Below are positions 1 to 10,766 of a stretch of DNA of 64,000 nucleotides, in pieces. The position numbers and the translations under genes are program-made. The stretch lies in contig JAOWCC010000803.1 of the NCBI GenBank assembly GCA_030867875.1, forward strand, positions 124,001-188,000, in the 5' to 3' direction. The notes under the pieces were generated by a model. That model ran no database searches. It worked only from the letters and a program-made list of their open reading frames with translations, and was not told the DNA's origin. Numbering within the stretch: position 1 is the first letter of the stretch; every line of letters starts with the position of its first letter. The stretch comes from Actinernus sp. WN-2022 (lineage: Eukaryota > Cnidaria > Anthozoa > Actiniaria > Actinernidae).

Positions 1-828
1 TGCGAGGTGTCCCTCTATGCTGACGATACAGTAATTTACTGCTCTTCGACTAATGCCCAGGAACTTAAAGATAAATTGAACGCTGATTTTCTGTCCATAT
101 GTCAATGGTTTAACAGCAATCTCTTGACACTGAATACATCTAAATGCAAGTTCATAATTTATGGCAGCGCACGCAAGCTCAAGGATTTCAGAGAGGTTTC
201 ACTGACCATAAATGGCTCTGCTCTTGACCGAACTGACTCTTTTAAATATTTAGGAGTGACAGTCAGTCAGAACATGAGTTGGTCAGAACACGTGGATAGA
301 GTCAGTAATAAAGTCAATCAACGTCTTGGCATCATCCGCCGGGTAAAGCATTTGCTGCCCTTGCATGCGCGGCTAACTCTCTATAAATCTCTTGTCCTTC
401 CCTTACTTGACTATGCCGATATCGTCTGGGGAGATAAGAATAATACCGTCCTCATGGATCACCTTCAAGTTCTTCAGAATAATGCTGCTCGACTTATGCT
501 CGACTTTCCCTCAAGCTCTTCTGCATCTCAAGTACTCGAACTATTAAACTGGAAACCACTGTACCTTCGACGGCGCTATCATCGCTGTATTACTATCTTC
601 AAATGCTTAAATAGCATGGTGGACTTCAACTTTAAATTAAAGAAGAATCACGACTTTCATACATATAATACACGCCGTCAGTACAATCTACATTTACCAT
701 TCGCACATAGGAATTGGGGACAGCAGAAGTTTACCTACCATGCGCTATTAGACTGGAACTCTTTAGACTCTGAAGTTATACAATCAACTACATTATCAAT
801 TTTTAAATCTTACTGGCACATAACTTAA
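1..828 (+). CDS. LINE reverse transcriptase, C-terminal part (copy 1)
   Basis: The open frame starts at base 1 (Cys-Glu-Val-Ser) because the window cuts the ORF; the first Met at position 7 is internal. The catalytic YADD (motif C) lies at about 19-30. It is followed by the thumb-like region with KYLGV and the usual C-terminal segment of CR1/L2/jockey-type elements, including the HTYNTR motif. There is no RNase H domain. The protein would copy the element RNA at a nicked chromosomal site. In the complete copies this domain is separated from its endonuclease by frameshifts, so this segment is probably not translated as part of a working protein. Confidence 0.88.
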   Translation, partial: CEVSLYADDTVIYCSSTNAQELKDKLNADFLSICQWFNSNLLTLNTSKCKFIIYGSARKLKDFREVSLTINGSALDRTDSFKYLGVTVSQNMSWSEHVDRVSNKVNQRLGIIRRVKHLLPLHARLTLYKSLVLPLLDYADIVWGDKNNTVLMDHLQVLQNNAARLMLDFPSSSSASQVLELLNWKPLYLRRRYHRCITIFKCLNSMVDFNFKLKKNHDFHTYNTRRQYNLHLPFAHRNWGQQKFTYHALLDWNSLDSEVIQSTTLSIFKSYWHIT

Positions 829-917
829 TTTCATAATAAACCTTGTTCTATTTCTATTTTATTTCCACCATTTAACTTTCCTGTTTTCCATATATTAGTG
901 AAATATATATTTTTAAT

Positions 918-996
918 ACAGGACCTCCCTGAAAATCACAAATTGTGAGTGGAGCTTTCCTGTCAAAATATTATTATTATTATTATTATTATTATT
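918..996 (+). other. LINE 3' stem-loop and (ATT)9 tail, copy 1
   Basis: The 3' UTR ends in a nested inverted repeat: acagga (918-923) pairs with tcctgt (958-963), ctcc pairs with ggag inside it, and the tip is tcacaa/ttgtga. Nine ATT units follow (970-996). Structured 3' ends with short tandem tails are known in CR1/L2-type LINEs, where the reverse transcriptase recognises the RNA 3' end. That role here is inferred. Confidence 0.7.
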
Positions 997-1166
997 AAGC
1001 ATATTGAGTGGTTTTTAGTTTTTGTCAGAAAACCAAGATTTTTTGCCTACCCGGTCTGGCCAAAATAATCCAGATTTGATCATTTTTAAAGATGTTAATA
1101 TTTTCTTTCCAACTTAGTCCATTGAAGTTCTGAAGCTACTAGGAGATTCTTTAAGATCATTTTGAA
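997..1166 (+). repeat. Satellite stub on the right flank of LINE copy 1
   Basis: About one satellite monomer (gcatattgagtgg ... gcctacccggtctgg ... gatcattttgaa). It is the continuation of the monomer that the LINE interrupted. It carries private changes (atttttaaagatgttaatatt, ctactagg) found in all eight stubs. It decays into non-repetitive DNA at about 1167. Confidence 0.85.
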
Positions 1167-1519
1167 ACGTATATTAGTTTTTAAATTTGCGTTCTACATT
1201 TTCATATTTTTGCATTAAATAAGTACCGATTTGTATATTTATTTTATATTTTTATTTTATCAATTTTTAACTATTATTATTGTTATTAGACAATGTATTG
1301 TAAAGCGCTTAGGGCAGTTATATGAATACCTTTTTGCGCACAGAGGTCGGGAATGATTTAAACTTTCAAAATCATTCTAGCCTTTATTCACATTCGAGCT
1401 TCCTAATTATGTGCCAAATCGTACATTTCATAAGCATGTTTTCAAATTCCTCACGTGTATTCAGTCACCCGTTATTATTAATATTAAAAGCAGAGTAACG
1501 TGTTTCTGTTTATTGTCAG
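1167..1519 (+). other. Intron-like flank upstream of exon copy 1
   Basis: AT-rich DNA without ORFs, ending in a good 3' splice signal: a T-rich stretch then ttattgtcag with AG at 1518-1519. A 9-bp inverted repeat (gaatgattt/aaatcattc) lies at 1351-1377. The stretch 1271-1325 (attattattgttatt then gtaaagcgcttagggcag) resembles the 3' end of an unrelated old LINE. All eight copies of this flank look the same length (353 bp). Confidence 0.7.
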
Positions 1520-1629
1520 GGTCAACGTTGGTTTGTTTTGTTCAACTCCTGCAGTAGCTTTAGCCCGTGCTGTTCCCAGGAAGGTTGCCATGGAAATGCT
1601 GTTGACTGGAGTTTCCATCACGGCACAAG
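1520..1629 (+). CDS. ECHDC3: ECHDC3-like internal exon, copy 1
   Basis: The exon is bounded by cag|G at the 5' side and CAAG|gtaaaa at the 3' side. One leading base completes a codon, 36 full codons follow, and one base is left over. The translation includes [20 protein letters not shown] and ends ...[10 protein letters not shown]. This is the region just after the oxyanion-hole segment in enoyl-CoA hydratase domain-containing protein 3, a mitochondrial crotonase-fold protein; vertebrate ECHDC3 reads [20 protein letters not shown] here (from memory). The leading G fits the Gly codon that precedes VNVGLF. Length is 110 nt, not a multiple of three. No other ECHDC3 exon is in the window, so the rest of the gene must lie outside it or be absent. 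Confidence 0.85.
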
Positions 1630-2117
1630 GTAAAACGGTTCTGTCTTTTTAGAGCTTTGGTTCTCTTGGTCAAAAGAGTCTTTCTCCAATTTAGGATAAC
1701 AATTTCAAATGTGCTAAATTTACTTTAATCCTCATCAAGCTTGAAATTAGTATTGCACAAGACTTACAGGGTTTTCGGTAGTTTTTGATTTTGTAGTGAA
1801 CATTTCTACCAGAAGACCATGGACTTCTGATACTACTAAGAATCGTTAAGGCTTATTAGGCCTGCACCTGATCCTGCTAATGACCCGAGCATATTCTCCA
1901 CACACCTTGCTACAATGTCTCAATTCTCTTTCAGAAATTTAGGTTAATAATTTAAATGTAGCTTAATACAAATGTAGCTAATATAAAACCGATTGCTTGA
2001 TATTACAATAATTATAAAATTATGAAATATAAGTTATAAAATATGCTCATGAAACTACGTTCTTAATACAAAGGATAATAATAAAATAAATTACGACTAT
2101 AAGACTTTAACTAGAAT
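1630..2117 (+). other. Intron-like flank downstream of exon copy 1
   Basis: It begins with the 5' splice site gtaaaa. The remaining 488 bp is AT-rich and holds no ORF or RNA gene that I can see. It runs without a break into a degenerate satellite monomer at ggtctggcc (2118). Confidence 0.7.
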
Positions 2118-5100
2118 GGTCTGGCCAAAAACATCCAGATTTGACCATTTTTGACCATTTTTGAATATGTTCATTTTTTCTTTCCAATTCTTTCTCTAAT
2201 TTAGACCATTGATGTTAGGAAGCTACTTGGAGATCGTTTGAGATCATTTTGAAGCATATTGAGTGGTTTTTAGTTTTTGTCAGAAATCCACAATTTTTTG
2301 CCAAAATAATCCAGATTTGATCATTTTTGATTATGTTCATTTATTCTTTCCAGTTCTTTCTCTAACTTAGTCCATTGATGTTAGGAAGCTACTTGGAGAT
2401 TGTTTGAGATCATTTTGAAGCATATTGAGTGGATTTTAGTTTTTGTGAGAAATTCAAGATTTTTTGCCTACCCGGTCTGGCCAAAATAATCCAGATTTGA
2501 TCATTTTTGAAGATGTTCATTTTTTCTTTCCAACTTAGTCCATTGAAGTTCTGAAGCTACCAGGAGATTCTTTAAGATCATTTTGAAGCATATTGAGTGG
2601 TTTTTAGTTTTTGTGAGTAATCCAATATTTTTCGCCTACCCAGTCTGGCAAAAAAATACAGGTTTGACCATTTTTGAATATGTTCATTTTTTCTTTCCAA
2701 TTCTTTCTCTAACTTAGTCCATTGATGTTAGGAAGCTACTTGGAGATTGTTTGAGATCATTTTGAAGCATATTGAGTGGTTTTTAGTTATTATCAGCAAT
2801 CCAAGATTTTTTGCCAAAATAATCCAGATTTGATCATTTTTGAAGATGTTCATTTTTTCTTTCCAACTTAGTCCATTGAAGTTCTGAAGCTACCAGGAGA
2901 TTCTTTAAGATCATTTTGAAGCATATTGAGTGGTTTTTAGTTTTTGTGAGAAATCCAATATTTTTCGCCTACCCGGTCTGGCAAAAAAATACAGGTTTGA
3001 CCATTTTTGAATATGTTCATTTTTTCTTTCCAATTCTTTCTCTAACTTAGTCCATTGATGTTATGAAGCTACTTGGAGATTGTTTGAGATCATTTTGAAG
3101 CATATTGAGTGGTTTTTAGTTTTTGTGAGAAATCCAAGATTTTTTGCCAAAATAATCCAGATTTGATCATTTTTGAAGATGTTCATTTTTTCTTTCCAAC
3201 TTAGTCCATTGAAGTTCTGAAGCTACCAGGAGATTCTTTAAGATCATTTTGAAGCATATTGAGTGGTTTTTAGTTTTTGTGAGAAATCCAAGATTTTTTG
3301 CCTACCCGGTCTGGCAAAAAAAAATCCATATTTGACCATTTTTGATTATGTTCATTTATTCTTTCCAGTTATTTCTCTAACTTAGTCCATTGATGTTAGG
3401 AAGCTACTTGGAGATTGTTTGAGATCATTTTGAAGCATATTGAGTGGTTTTTAGTTTTTTGTGAGAAATCCAATATTTTTCGCCTACCCGGTCTGGCAAA
3501 AAAATACAGGTTTGACCATTTTTGAATATGTTCATTTTTTCTTTCCAATTCTTTCTCTAACTTAGTCCATTGATGTTATGAAGCTACTTGGAGATTGTTT
3601 GAGATCATTTTGAAGCATATTGAGTGGTTTTTAGTTATTATCAGAAATCCAAGATTTTTTGCCAAAATAATCCAGATTTGATCATTTTTGAAGATGTTCA
3701 TTTTTTCTTTCCAACTTAGTCCATTGAAGTTCTGAAGCTACCAGGAGATTCTTTAAGATCATTTTGAAGCATATTGAGTGGTTTTTAGTTTTTGTGAGAA
3801 ATCGAAGATTTTTTGCCTACCCGGTCTGGTAAAAAAATCCAGATTTGACCATTTTTGATTATGTTCATTTATTCTTTCCAGTTCTTTCTCTAACTTAGTC
3901 CATTGATGTTAGGAAGCTACTTGGAGATTGTTTGAGATCATTTTGAAGCATATTGAGTGGTTTTTAGTTATTATCAGAAATCCAAGATTTTTTGCCAAAA
4001 TAATCCAGATTTGATCATTTTTGAAGATGTTCATTTTTTCTTTCCAACTTAGTCCATTGAAGTTCTGAAGCTACCAGGAGATTCTTTAAGATCATTTTGA
4101 AGCATATTGAGTGGATCTTATTTTTTTTGAGAAATTCAAGATTTTTTGCCTACCCGGTCTGGCCAAAATAATCCAGATTTGATCATTTTTGAAGATGTTC
4201 ATTTTTTCTTTCCAACTTAGTCCATTGAAGTTCTGAAGCTACCAGGAGATTCTTTAAGATCATTTTGAAGCATATTGAGTGGTTTTTAGTTTTTGGGAGA
4301 AATCCAATATTTTTCGCCTACCCGGTCTGGCACAAAAATCCAGGTTTGACCATTTTTGAATATGTTCATTTTTTCTTTCCAATTCTTTCTCTAACTTAGT
4401 CCATTGATGTTATGAAGCTACTTGGAGATTGTTTGAGATCATTTTGAAGCATATTGAGTGGTTTTTAGTTTTTATCAGAAATCCAAGATTTTTTGCCAAA
4501 ATAATCCAGATTTGATCATTTTTGAAGATGTTCATTTTTTCTTTCCAACTTAGTCCATTGAAGTTCTGAAGCTACCAGGAGATTCTTTAAGATCATTTTG
4601 AAGCATATTGAGTGGTTTTTAGTTTTTGTGAGAAATCCAAGATTTTTTGCCTACCCGGTCTGGCAAAAAAATCCAGATTTGACCATTTTTGATTATGTTC
4701 ATTTATTCTTTCCAGTTCTTTCTCTAACTTAGTCCATTGATGTTAGGAAGCTACTTGGAGATTGTTTGAGATCATTTTGAAGCATATTGAGTGGTTTTTA
4801 GTTTTTGTCAGAAATCCAAGATTTTTTGCCAAAATAATCCAGATTTGATCATTTTTGAAGATGTTCATTTTTTCTTTCCAACTTAGTCCATTGAAGTTCT
4901 GAAGCTACCAGGAGATTCTTTAAGATCATTTTGAAGCATATTGAGTGGATCTTATTTTTTTTGAGAAATTCAAGATTTTTTGCCTACCCGGTCTGGCCAA
5001 AATAATCCAGATTTGATCATTTTTGAAGATGTTCATTTTTTCTTTCCAACTTAGTCCATTGAAGTTCTGAAGCTACCAGGAGATTCTTTAAGATCATTTT

Positions 5101-8100
5101 GAAGCATATTGAGTGGTTTTTAGTTTTTGTGAGAAATCGAAGATTTTTTGCCTACCCGGTCTGGCAAAAAAATCCAGATTTGACCATTTTTGATTATGTT
5201 CATTTATTCTTTCCAGTTCTTTCTCTAACTTAGTCCATTGATGTTAGGAAGCTACTTGGAGATTGTTTGAGATCATTTTGAAGCATATTGAGTGGTTTTT
5301 AGTTTTTGTGAGAAATCCAATATTTTTCGCCTACCCGATCTGGCAAAAAAATACAGGTTTGACCATTTTTGAATATGTTCATTTTTTCTTTCCAATTCTT
5401 TCTCTAACTTAGTCCATTGATGTTATGAAGCTACTTGGAGATTGTTTGAGATCATTTTGAAGCATATTGAGTGGATTTTAGTTTTTGTGAGAAATTCAAG
5501 ATTTTTTGCCTACCCGGTCTGGCCAAAATAATCCAGATTTGATCATTTTTGAAGATGTTCATTTTTTCTTTCCAACTTAGTCCATTGAAGTTCTGAAGCT
5601 ACCAGGAGATTCTTTAAGATCATTTTGAAGCATATTGAGTGGTTTTTAGTTTTTGTGAGAAATCCAATATTTTCGCCTACCCGGTCTGGCAAAAAAATAC
5701 AGGTTTGACCATTTTTGAATATGTTCATTTTTTCTTTCCAATTCTTTCTCTAACTTAGTCCATTGATGTCATGAAGCTACTTGGAGATTGTTTGAGATCA
5801 TTTTGAAGCATATTGAGTGGTTTTTAGTTTTTATCAGAAATCCAAGATTTTTTGCCAAAATAATCCAGATTTGATCATTTTTGAAGATGTTCATTTTTTC
5901 TTTCCAACTTAGTCCATTGAAGTTCTGAAGCTACCAGGAGATTCTTTAAGATCATTTTGAAGCATATTGAGTGGTTTTTAGTTTTTGTGAGAAATCGAAG
6001 ATTTTTTGCCTACCCGGTCTGGCAAAAAAATCCAGATTTGACCATTTTTGATTATGTTCATTTATTCTTTCCAGTTCTTTCTCTAACTTAGTCCATTGAT
6101 GTTAGGAAGCTACTTGGAGATTGTTTGAGATCATTTTGAAGCATATTGAGTGGTTTTTAGTTTTTGTGAGAAATCCAATATTTTTCGCCTACCCGATCTG
6201 GCAAAAAAATACAGGTTTGACCATTTTTGAATATGTTCATTTTTTCTTTCCAATTCTTTCTCTAACTTAGTCCATTGATGTTATGAAGCTACTTGGAGAT
6301 TGTTTGAGATCATTTTGAAGCATATTGAGTGGATTTTAGTTTTTGTGAGAAATTCAAGATTTTTTGCCTACCCGGTCTGGCCAAAATAATCCAGATTTGA
6401 TCATTTTTGAAGATGTTCATTTTTTCTTTCCAACTTAGTCCATTGAAGTTCTGAAGCTACCAGGAGATTCTTTAAGATCATTTTGAAGCATATTGAGTGG
6501 TTTTTAGTTTTTGTGAGAAATCCAATATTTTCGCCTACCCGGTCTGGCAAAAAAATACAGGTTTGACCATTTTTGAATATGTTCATTTTTTCTTTCCAAT
6601 TCTTTCTCTAACTTAGTCCATTGATGTCATGAAGCTACTTGGAGATTGTTTGAGATCATTTTGAAGCATATTGAGTGGTTTTTAGTTTTTATCAGAAATC
6701 CAAGATTTTTTGCCAAAATAATCCAGATTTGATCATTTTTGAAGATGTTCATTTTTTCTTTCCAACTTAGTCCATTGAAGTTCTGAAGCTACCAGGAGAT
6801 TCTTTAAGATCATTTTGAAGCATATTGAGTGGTTTTTAGTTTTTGTGAGAAATCCAAGATTTTTTGCCTACCCGGTCTGGCAAAAAAATCCAGATTTGAC
6901 CATTTTTGATTATGTTCATTTATTCTTTCCAGTTCTTTCTCTAACTTAGTCCATTGATGTTAGGAAGCTACTTAGAGATTGTTTGAGATCATTTTGAAGC
7001 ATATTGAGTGGTTTTTAGTTTTTGTCAGAAATCCAAGATTTTTGCCAAAATAATCCAGATTTGATCATTTTTGAAGATGTTCATTTTTTCTTTCCAACTT
7101 AGTCCATTGAAGTTCTGAAGCTACCAGGAGATTCTTTAAGATCCTTTTGAAGCATATTGAGTGGATCTTATTTTTTTTGAGAAATTCAAGATTTTTTGCC
7201 TACCCGGTCTGGCCAAAATAATCCAGATTTGATCATTTTTGAAGATGTTCATTTTTTCTTTCCAACTTAGTCCATTGAAGTTCTGAAGCTACCAGGAGAT
7301 TCTTTAAGATCATTTTGAAGCATATTGAGTGGTTTTTAGTTTTTGGGAGAAATCCAATATTTTTCGCCTACCCGGTCTGGCAAAAAAATCCAGGTTTGAC
7401 CATTTTTGAATATGTTCATTTTTTCTTTCCAATTCTTTCTCTAACTTAGTCCATTGATGTTATGAAGCTACTTGGAGATTGTTTGAGATCATTTTGAAGC
7501 ATATTGAGTGGTTTTTAGTTTTTATCAGAAATCCAAGATTTTTTGCCAAAATAATCCAGATTTGATCATTTTTGAAGATGTTCATTTTTTCTTTCCAACT
7601 TAGTCCATTGAAGTTCTGAAGCTACCAGGAGATTCTTTAAGATCATTTTGAAGCATATTGAGTGGTTTTTAGTTTTTGTGAGAAATCCAAGATTTTTTGC
7701 CTACCCGGTCTGGCAAAAAAAATCCATATTTGACCATTTTTGATTATGTTCATTTATTCTTTCCAGTTATTTCTCTAACTTAGTCCATTGATGTTAGGAA
7801 GCTACTTGGAGATTGTTTGAGATCATTTTGAAGCATATTGAGTGGTTTTTAGTTATTATCAGAAATCCAAGATTTTTTGCCAAAATAATCCAGATTTGAT
7901 CATTTTTGAAGATGTTCATTTTTTCTTTCCAACTTAGTCCATTGAAGTTCTGAAGCTACCAGGAGATTCTTTAAGATCATTTTGAAGCATATTGAGTGGA
8001 TCTTATTTTTTTTGAGAAATTCAAGATTTTTTGCCTACCCGGTCTGGCCAAAATAATCCAGATTTGATCATTTTTGAAGATGTTCATTTTTTCTTTCCAA

Positions 8101-9340
8101 CTTAGTCCATTGAAGTTCTGAAGCTACCAGGAGATTCTTTAAGATCATTTTGAAGCATATTGAGTGGTTTTTAGTTTTTGTGAGAAATCGAAGATTTTTT
8201 GCCTACCCGGTCTGGCAAAAAAATCCAGATTTGACCATTTTTGATTATGTTCATTTATTCTTTCCAGTTCTTTCTCTAACTTAGTCCATTGATGTTAGGA
8301 AGCTACTTGGAGATTGTTTGAGATCATTTTGAAGCATATTGAGTGGTTTTTAGTTTTTGTGAGAAATCCAATATTTTTCGCCTACCCGATCTGGCAAAAA
8401 AATACAGGTTTGACCATTTTTGAATATGTTCATTTTTTCTTTCCAATTCTTTCTCTAACTTAGTCCATTGATGTTATGAAGCTACTTGGAGATTGTTTGA
8501 GATCATTTTGAAGCATATTGAGTGGATTTTAGTTTTTGTGAGAAATTCAAGATTTTTTGCCTACCCGGTCTGGCCAAAATAATCCAGATTTGATCATTTT
8601 TGAAGATGTTCATTTTTTCTTTCCAACTTAGTCCATTGAAGTTCTGAAGCTACCAGGAGATTCTTTAAGATCATTTTGAAGCATATTGAGTGGTTTTTAG
8701 TTTTTGTGAGAAATCCAATATTTTCGCCTACCCGGTCTGGCAAAAAAATACAGGTTTGACCATTTTTGAATATGTTCATTTTTTCTTTCCAATTCTTTCT
8801 CTAACTTAGTCCATTGATGTTAGGAAGCTACTTGGAGATTGTTTGAGATCATTTTGAAGCATATTGAGTGGTTTTTAGTTATTATCAGAAATCCAAGATT
8901 TTTTGCCAAAATAATCCAGATTTGATCATTTTTGAAGATGTTCATTTTTTCTTTCCAACTTAGTCCATTGAAGTTCTGAAGCTACCAGGAGATTCTTTAA
9001 GATCATTTTGAAGCATATTGAGTGGTTTTTAGTTTTTGTGAGAAATCCAATATTTTTCGCCTACCCGGTCTGGCACAAAAATCCAGGTTTGACCATTTTT
9101 GAATATGTTCATTTTTTCTTTCCAATTCTTTCTCTAACTTAGTCCATTGATGTTATGAAGCTACTTGGAGATTGTTTGAGATCATTTTGAAGCATATTGA
9201 GTGGTTTTTAGTTATTATCAGAAATCCAAGATTTTTTGCCAAAATAATCCAGATTTGATCATTTTTGAAGATGTTCATTTTTTCTTTCCAACTTAGTCCA
9301 TTGAAGTTCTGAAGCTACCAGGAGATTCTTTAAGATCATT
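2118..9340 (+). repeat. Satellite block 1 (7.2 kb, longest)
   Basis: Tandem monomers share gatcattttgaagcatattg. Spacings measured between successive gatcatttt sites (2408, 2576, 2755, 2909, 3088, 3242) are 168, 179, 154, 179 and 154 bp. The long A type has attctttctctaac and ...gaagctacttggagattgtttgag. The short B type has ttccaacttag and ...gaagctaccaggagattctttaag. B is 168 bp with tacccggtctggcc, or 154 bp when that 14-mer between two gcc repeats is missing. A and B often alternate, giving a 333-bp dimer. A larger 858-bp block repeats at 5101 and 5959 and again about 2,193 bp further on. No coding capacity is supported; the block ends at the LINE junction. Confidence 0.93.
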
Positions 9341-10187
9341 CATACGCGCGCTAATGGTGGATGGTTATGGTCTTTTTCAGCTTTCCAATATTTTTACTTT
9401 TTCTGCTACATTTCTTTACTTTTTCTTAACTTCAGCTCGTACTTCTACGTCTAAAGGTTAGTTTTATGTATCTCGCGTATTTTGTTAGTGTTTTTCCATA
9501 TTTTTCATCTTTAAAATTCAGTTTTCTATTTCGGTAGTCGGTACCTTCTAGCTGTTTTACTTATATAATTATCTACTCTTCTTCATTAATTGCCCTCTTG
9601 ATTTATTGATCCACTGTCTTAAGACATAGTACATTGCCTTAAAATCGTTTACATTTCTGTCTTTATTTATTATTATCTTTCTCATTCTTGTTTTCCTACT
9701 TTTACTCTTCAGTCATTTTACTTTCATTATACTAGTGCATTTTCGTTCGCGTATTACTTCCCTTTTCCATTATTATCTTTCTCATACTACAGTTAGTTCA
9801 TCCTCACACTGCGACACTCAGTTTCCTTCTACTTTTTTAATCATTAATTAGCTTCATTGTTCATCTCAGTAGGGTTAGGGTTTTTCACTAGTCATAGTTA
9901 TACGATTATTTTTTTGTTTCGTTTATTTCTCATACATATTTGAATTTTGGAAGAGCATAATAACCATTCTTGCAATCTTTTTTGTTTGTTTTTCCTTTTG
10001 TTTTCCATCTCTATTTATTATTATTATCGGTTTCATTATACTGCAACGGTTTTGACTGTTATTATCATTCTCTTTTCGTTACATTTTGAATTTTCAAAAC
10101 ATATTCCATGAGCTCGATCATAACCGTCCTTGTGGCGCGCGCTGTAAATTACAACGGATACTATAACAACGTCAGCAAAGTGACAGC

Positions 10188-10766
10188 ATGATGACTGGAA
10201 GTGCTTTGCGCCACGTGTTACTCAACCTCGTCTTGTACCTGTGTTTCTCAAACCTGAAGCACTCCAACAGTTCCAGGCGCAATGACTGTCAAATTTTCTA
10301 TGCCGTTTGTGAAGTCTCTCGTCCAAACACCTGTGGCTCTGTTCCCTCAACTCACCCCAAAAAGACTACAATGAGATCTACCTCAACACTACTGCTATGT
10401 GGATGCCGCCTGGTTCAGAAATATTCCTTGGCGATCTTATTAATCTGTCTGTCTAACGATGTATCTCCTAACCCTGGCCCATCTACTAACGGATCGTCAG
10501 TTGCTGACTTTCCTACTACGCGCGGTCTTAAAGTCGGTCATCTGAACGTCCGAAGTATCATCAACAAGATGGATTCTGTGCGACTTTTATTGAAAGAGAA
10601 GCCCTTTGACGTACTCACAATGTCTGAAACGTGGCTTCACCCGAACATTCTTGATAACGAAATTTATGTCCCTGGTTATACAGTTACCAGACAGGATAGG
10701 AATGGAAAACCTGGTGGAGGTACGCTCGCTTTTGTTAGATGGCATTCCCTATCGATCAAGAAGTGA
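10188..10766 (+). CDS. LINE ORF, N-terminal leader + APE endonuclease N-half (copy 2)
   Basis: The ATG at 10188 is the first Met of a 192-codon open frame. Residues 1-90 are a leader with two hydrophobic stretches, the second (about 79-89, LAILLICLS) directly before DVSPNPGP at 91-98. The endonuclease begins near residue 114: HLNVRS (118-123, catalytic Asn120) and SETW (146-149, catalytic Glu147). This enzyme would nick target DNA to prime reverse transcription. The frame ends in WHSLSIKK and a stop that does not belong to the family. The domain continues at 10738 in another frame (DGIPYRSRSDLQ), consistent with a 2-bp loss in gttagagatggc. The start could also be Met62. Confidence 0.85.
   Translation: MMTGSALRHVLLNLVLYLCFSNLKHSNSSRRNDCQIFYAVCEVSRPNTCGSVPSTHPKKTTMRSTSTLLLCGCRLVQKYSLAILLICLSNDVSPNPGPSTNGSSVADFPTTRGLKVGHLNVRSIINKMDSVRLLLKEKPFDVLTMSETWLHPNILDNEIYVPGYTVTRQDRNGKPGGGTLAFVRWHSLSIKK
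10458..10481 (+). other. 2A-like ribosome-skipping motif in the LINE leader (copy 2)
   Basis: The encoded octapeptide DVSPNPGP fits the 2A core D-V-x-x-N-P-G-P, with Ser where classical 2A peptides have Glu. It follows a hydrophobic run. In 2A peptides the break falls between the last Gly and Pro, so the endonuclease-RT would begin at Pro98. Such motifs are known near the N-terminus of APE-type LINE proteins. Activity is not shown here. Equivalent motifs lie at 17376, 25337, 34297, 44189, 52147 and 59928. Confidence 0.6.

Larger units (their letters stand above)
1..996 (+). mobile_element. LINE copy 1 (3' part only, cut by window edge)
   Basis: This is the 3' quarter of the LINE that recurs seven more times downstream. 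It opens inside the reverse transcriptase just before the YADD active site, runs to the stop at 826-828, and then has a short 3' UTR, a stem-loop and nine ATT units ending at 996. It is followed directly by satellite sequence (aagcatattgagtgg), the same right-hand junction as every other copy. It differs from the others by one visible coding change (Gln-Tyr-Asn instead of Gln-His-Asn near 681). The element presumably continues upstream of the window. Confidence 0.93.

Noticed and set aside
5543..5728. 61-codon minus-strand ORF, repeated at 6401, 8594 and (variant) 38850
   Set aside because: It lies wholly inside satellite monomers and recurs only because the satellite does. There is no domain, and other monomers break the frame.
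2118..9340. Regular repeats resembling a CRISPR array
   Set aside because: Monomers of 154-179 bp are themselves repeated with no unique spacers, in a eukaryotic intron context. This is a satellite.
9868..9880. tagggttaggg in the LINE 5' UTR, resembling telomere repeats
   Set aside because: Two units only, part of the LINE and present in each copy. It is not a telomere tract.
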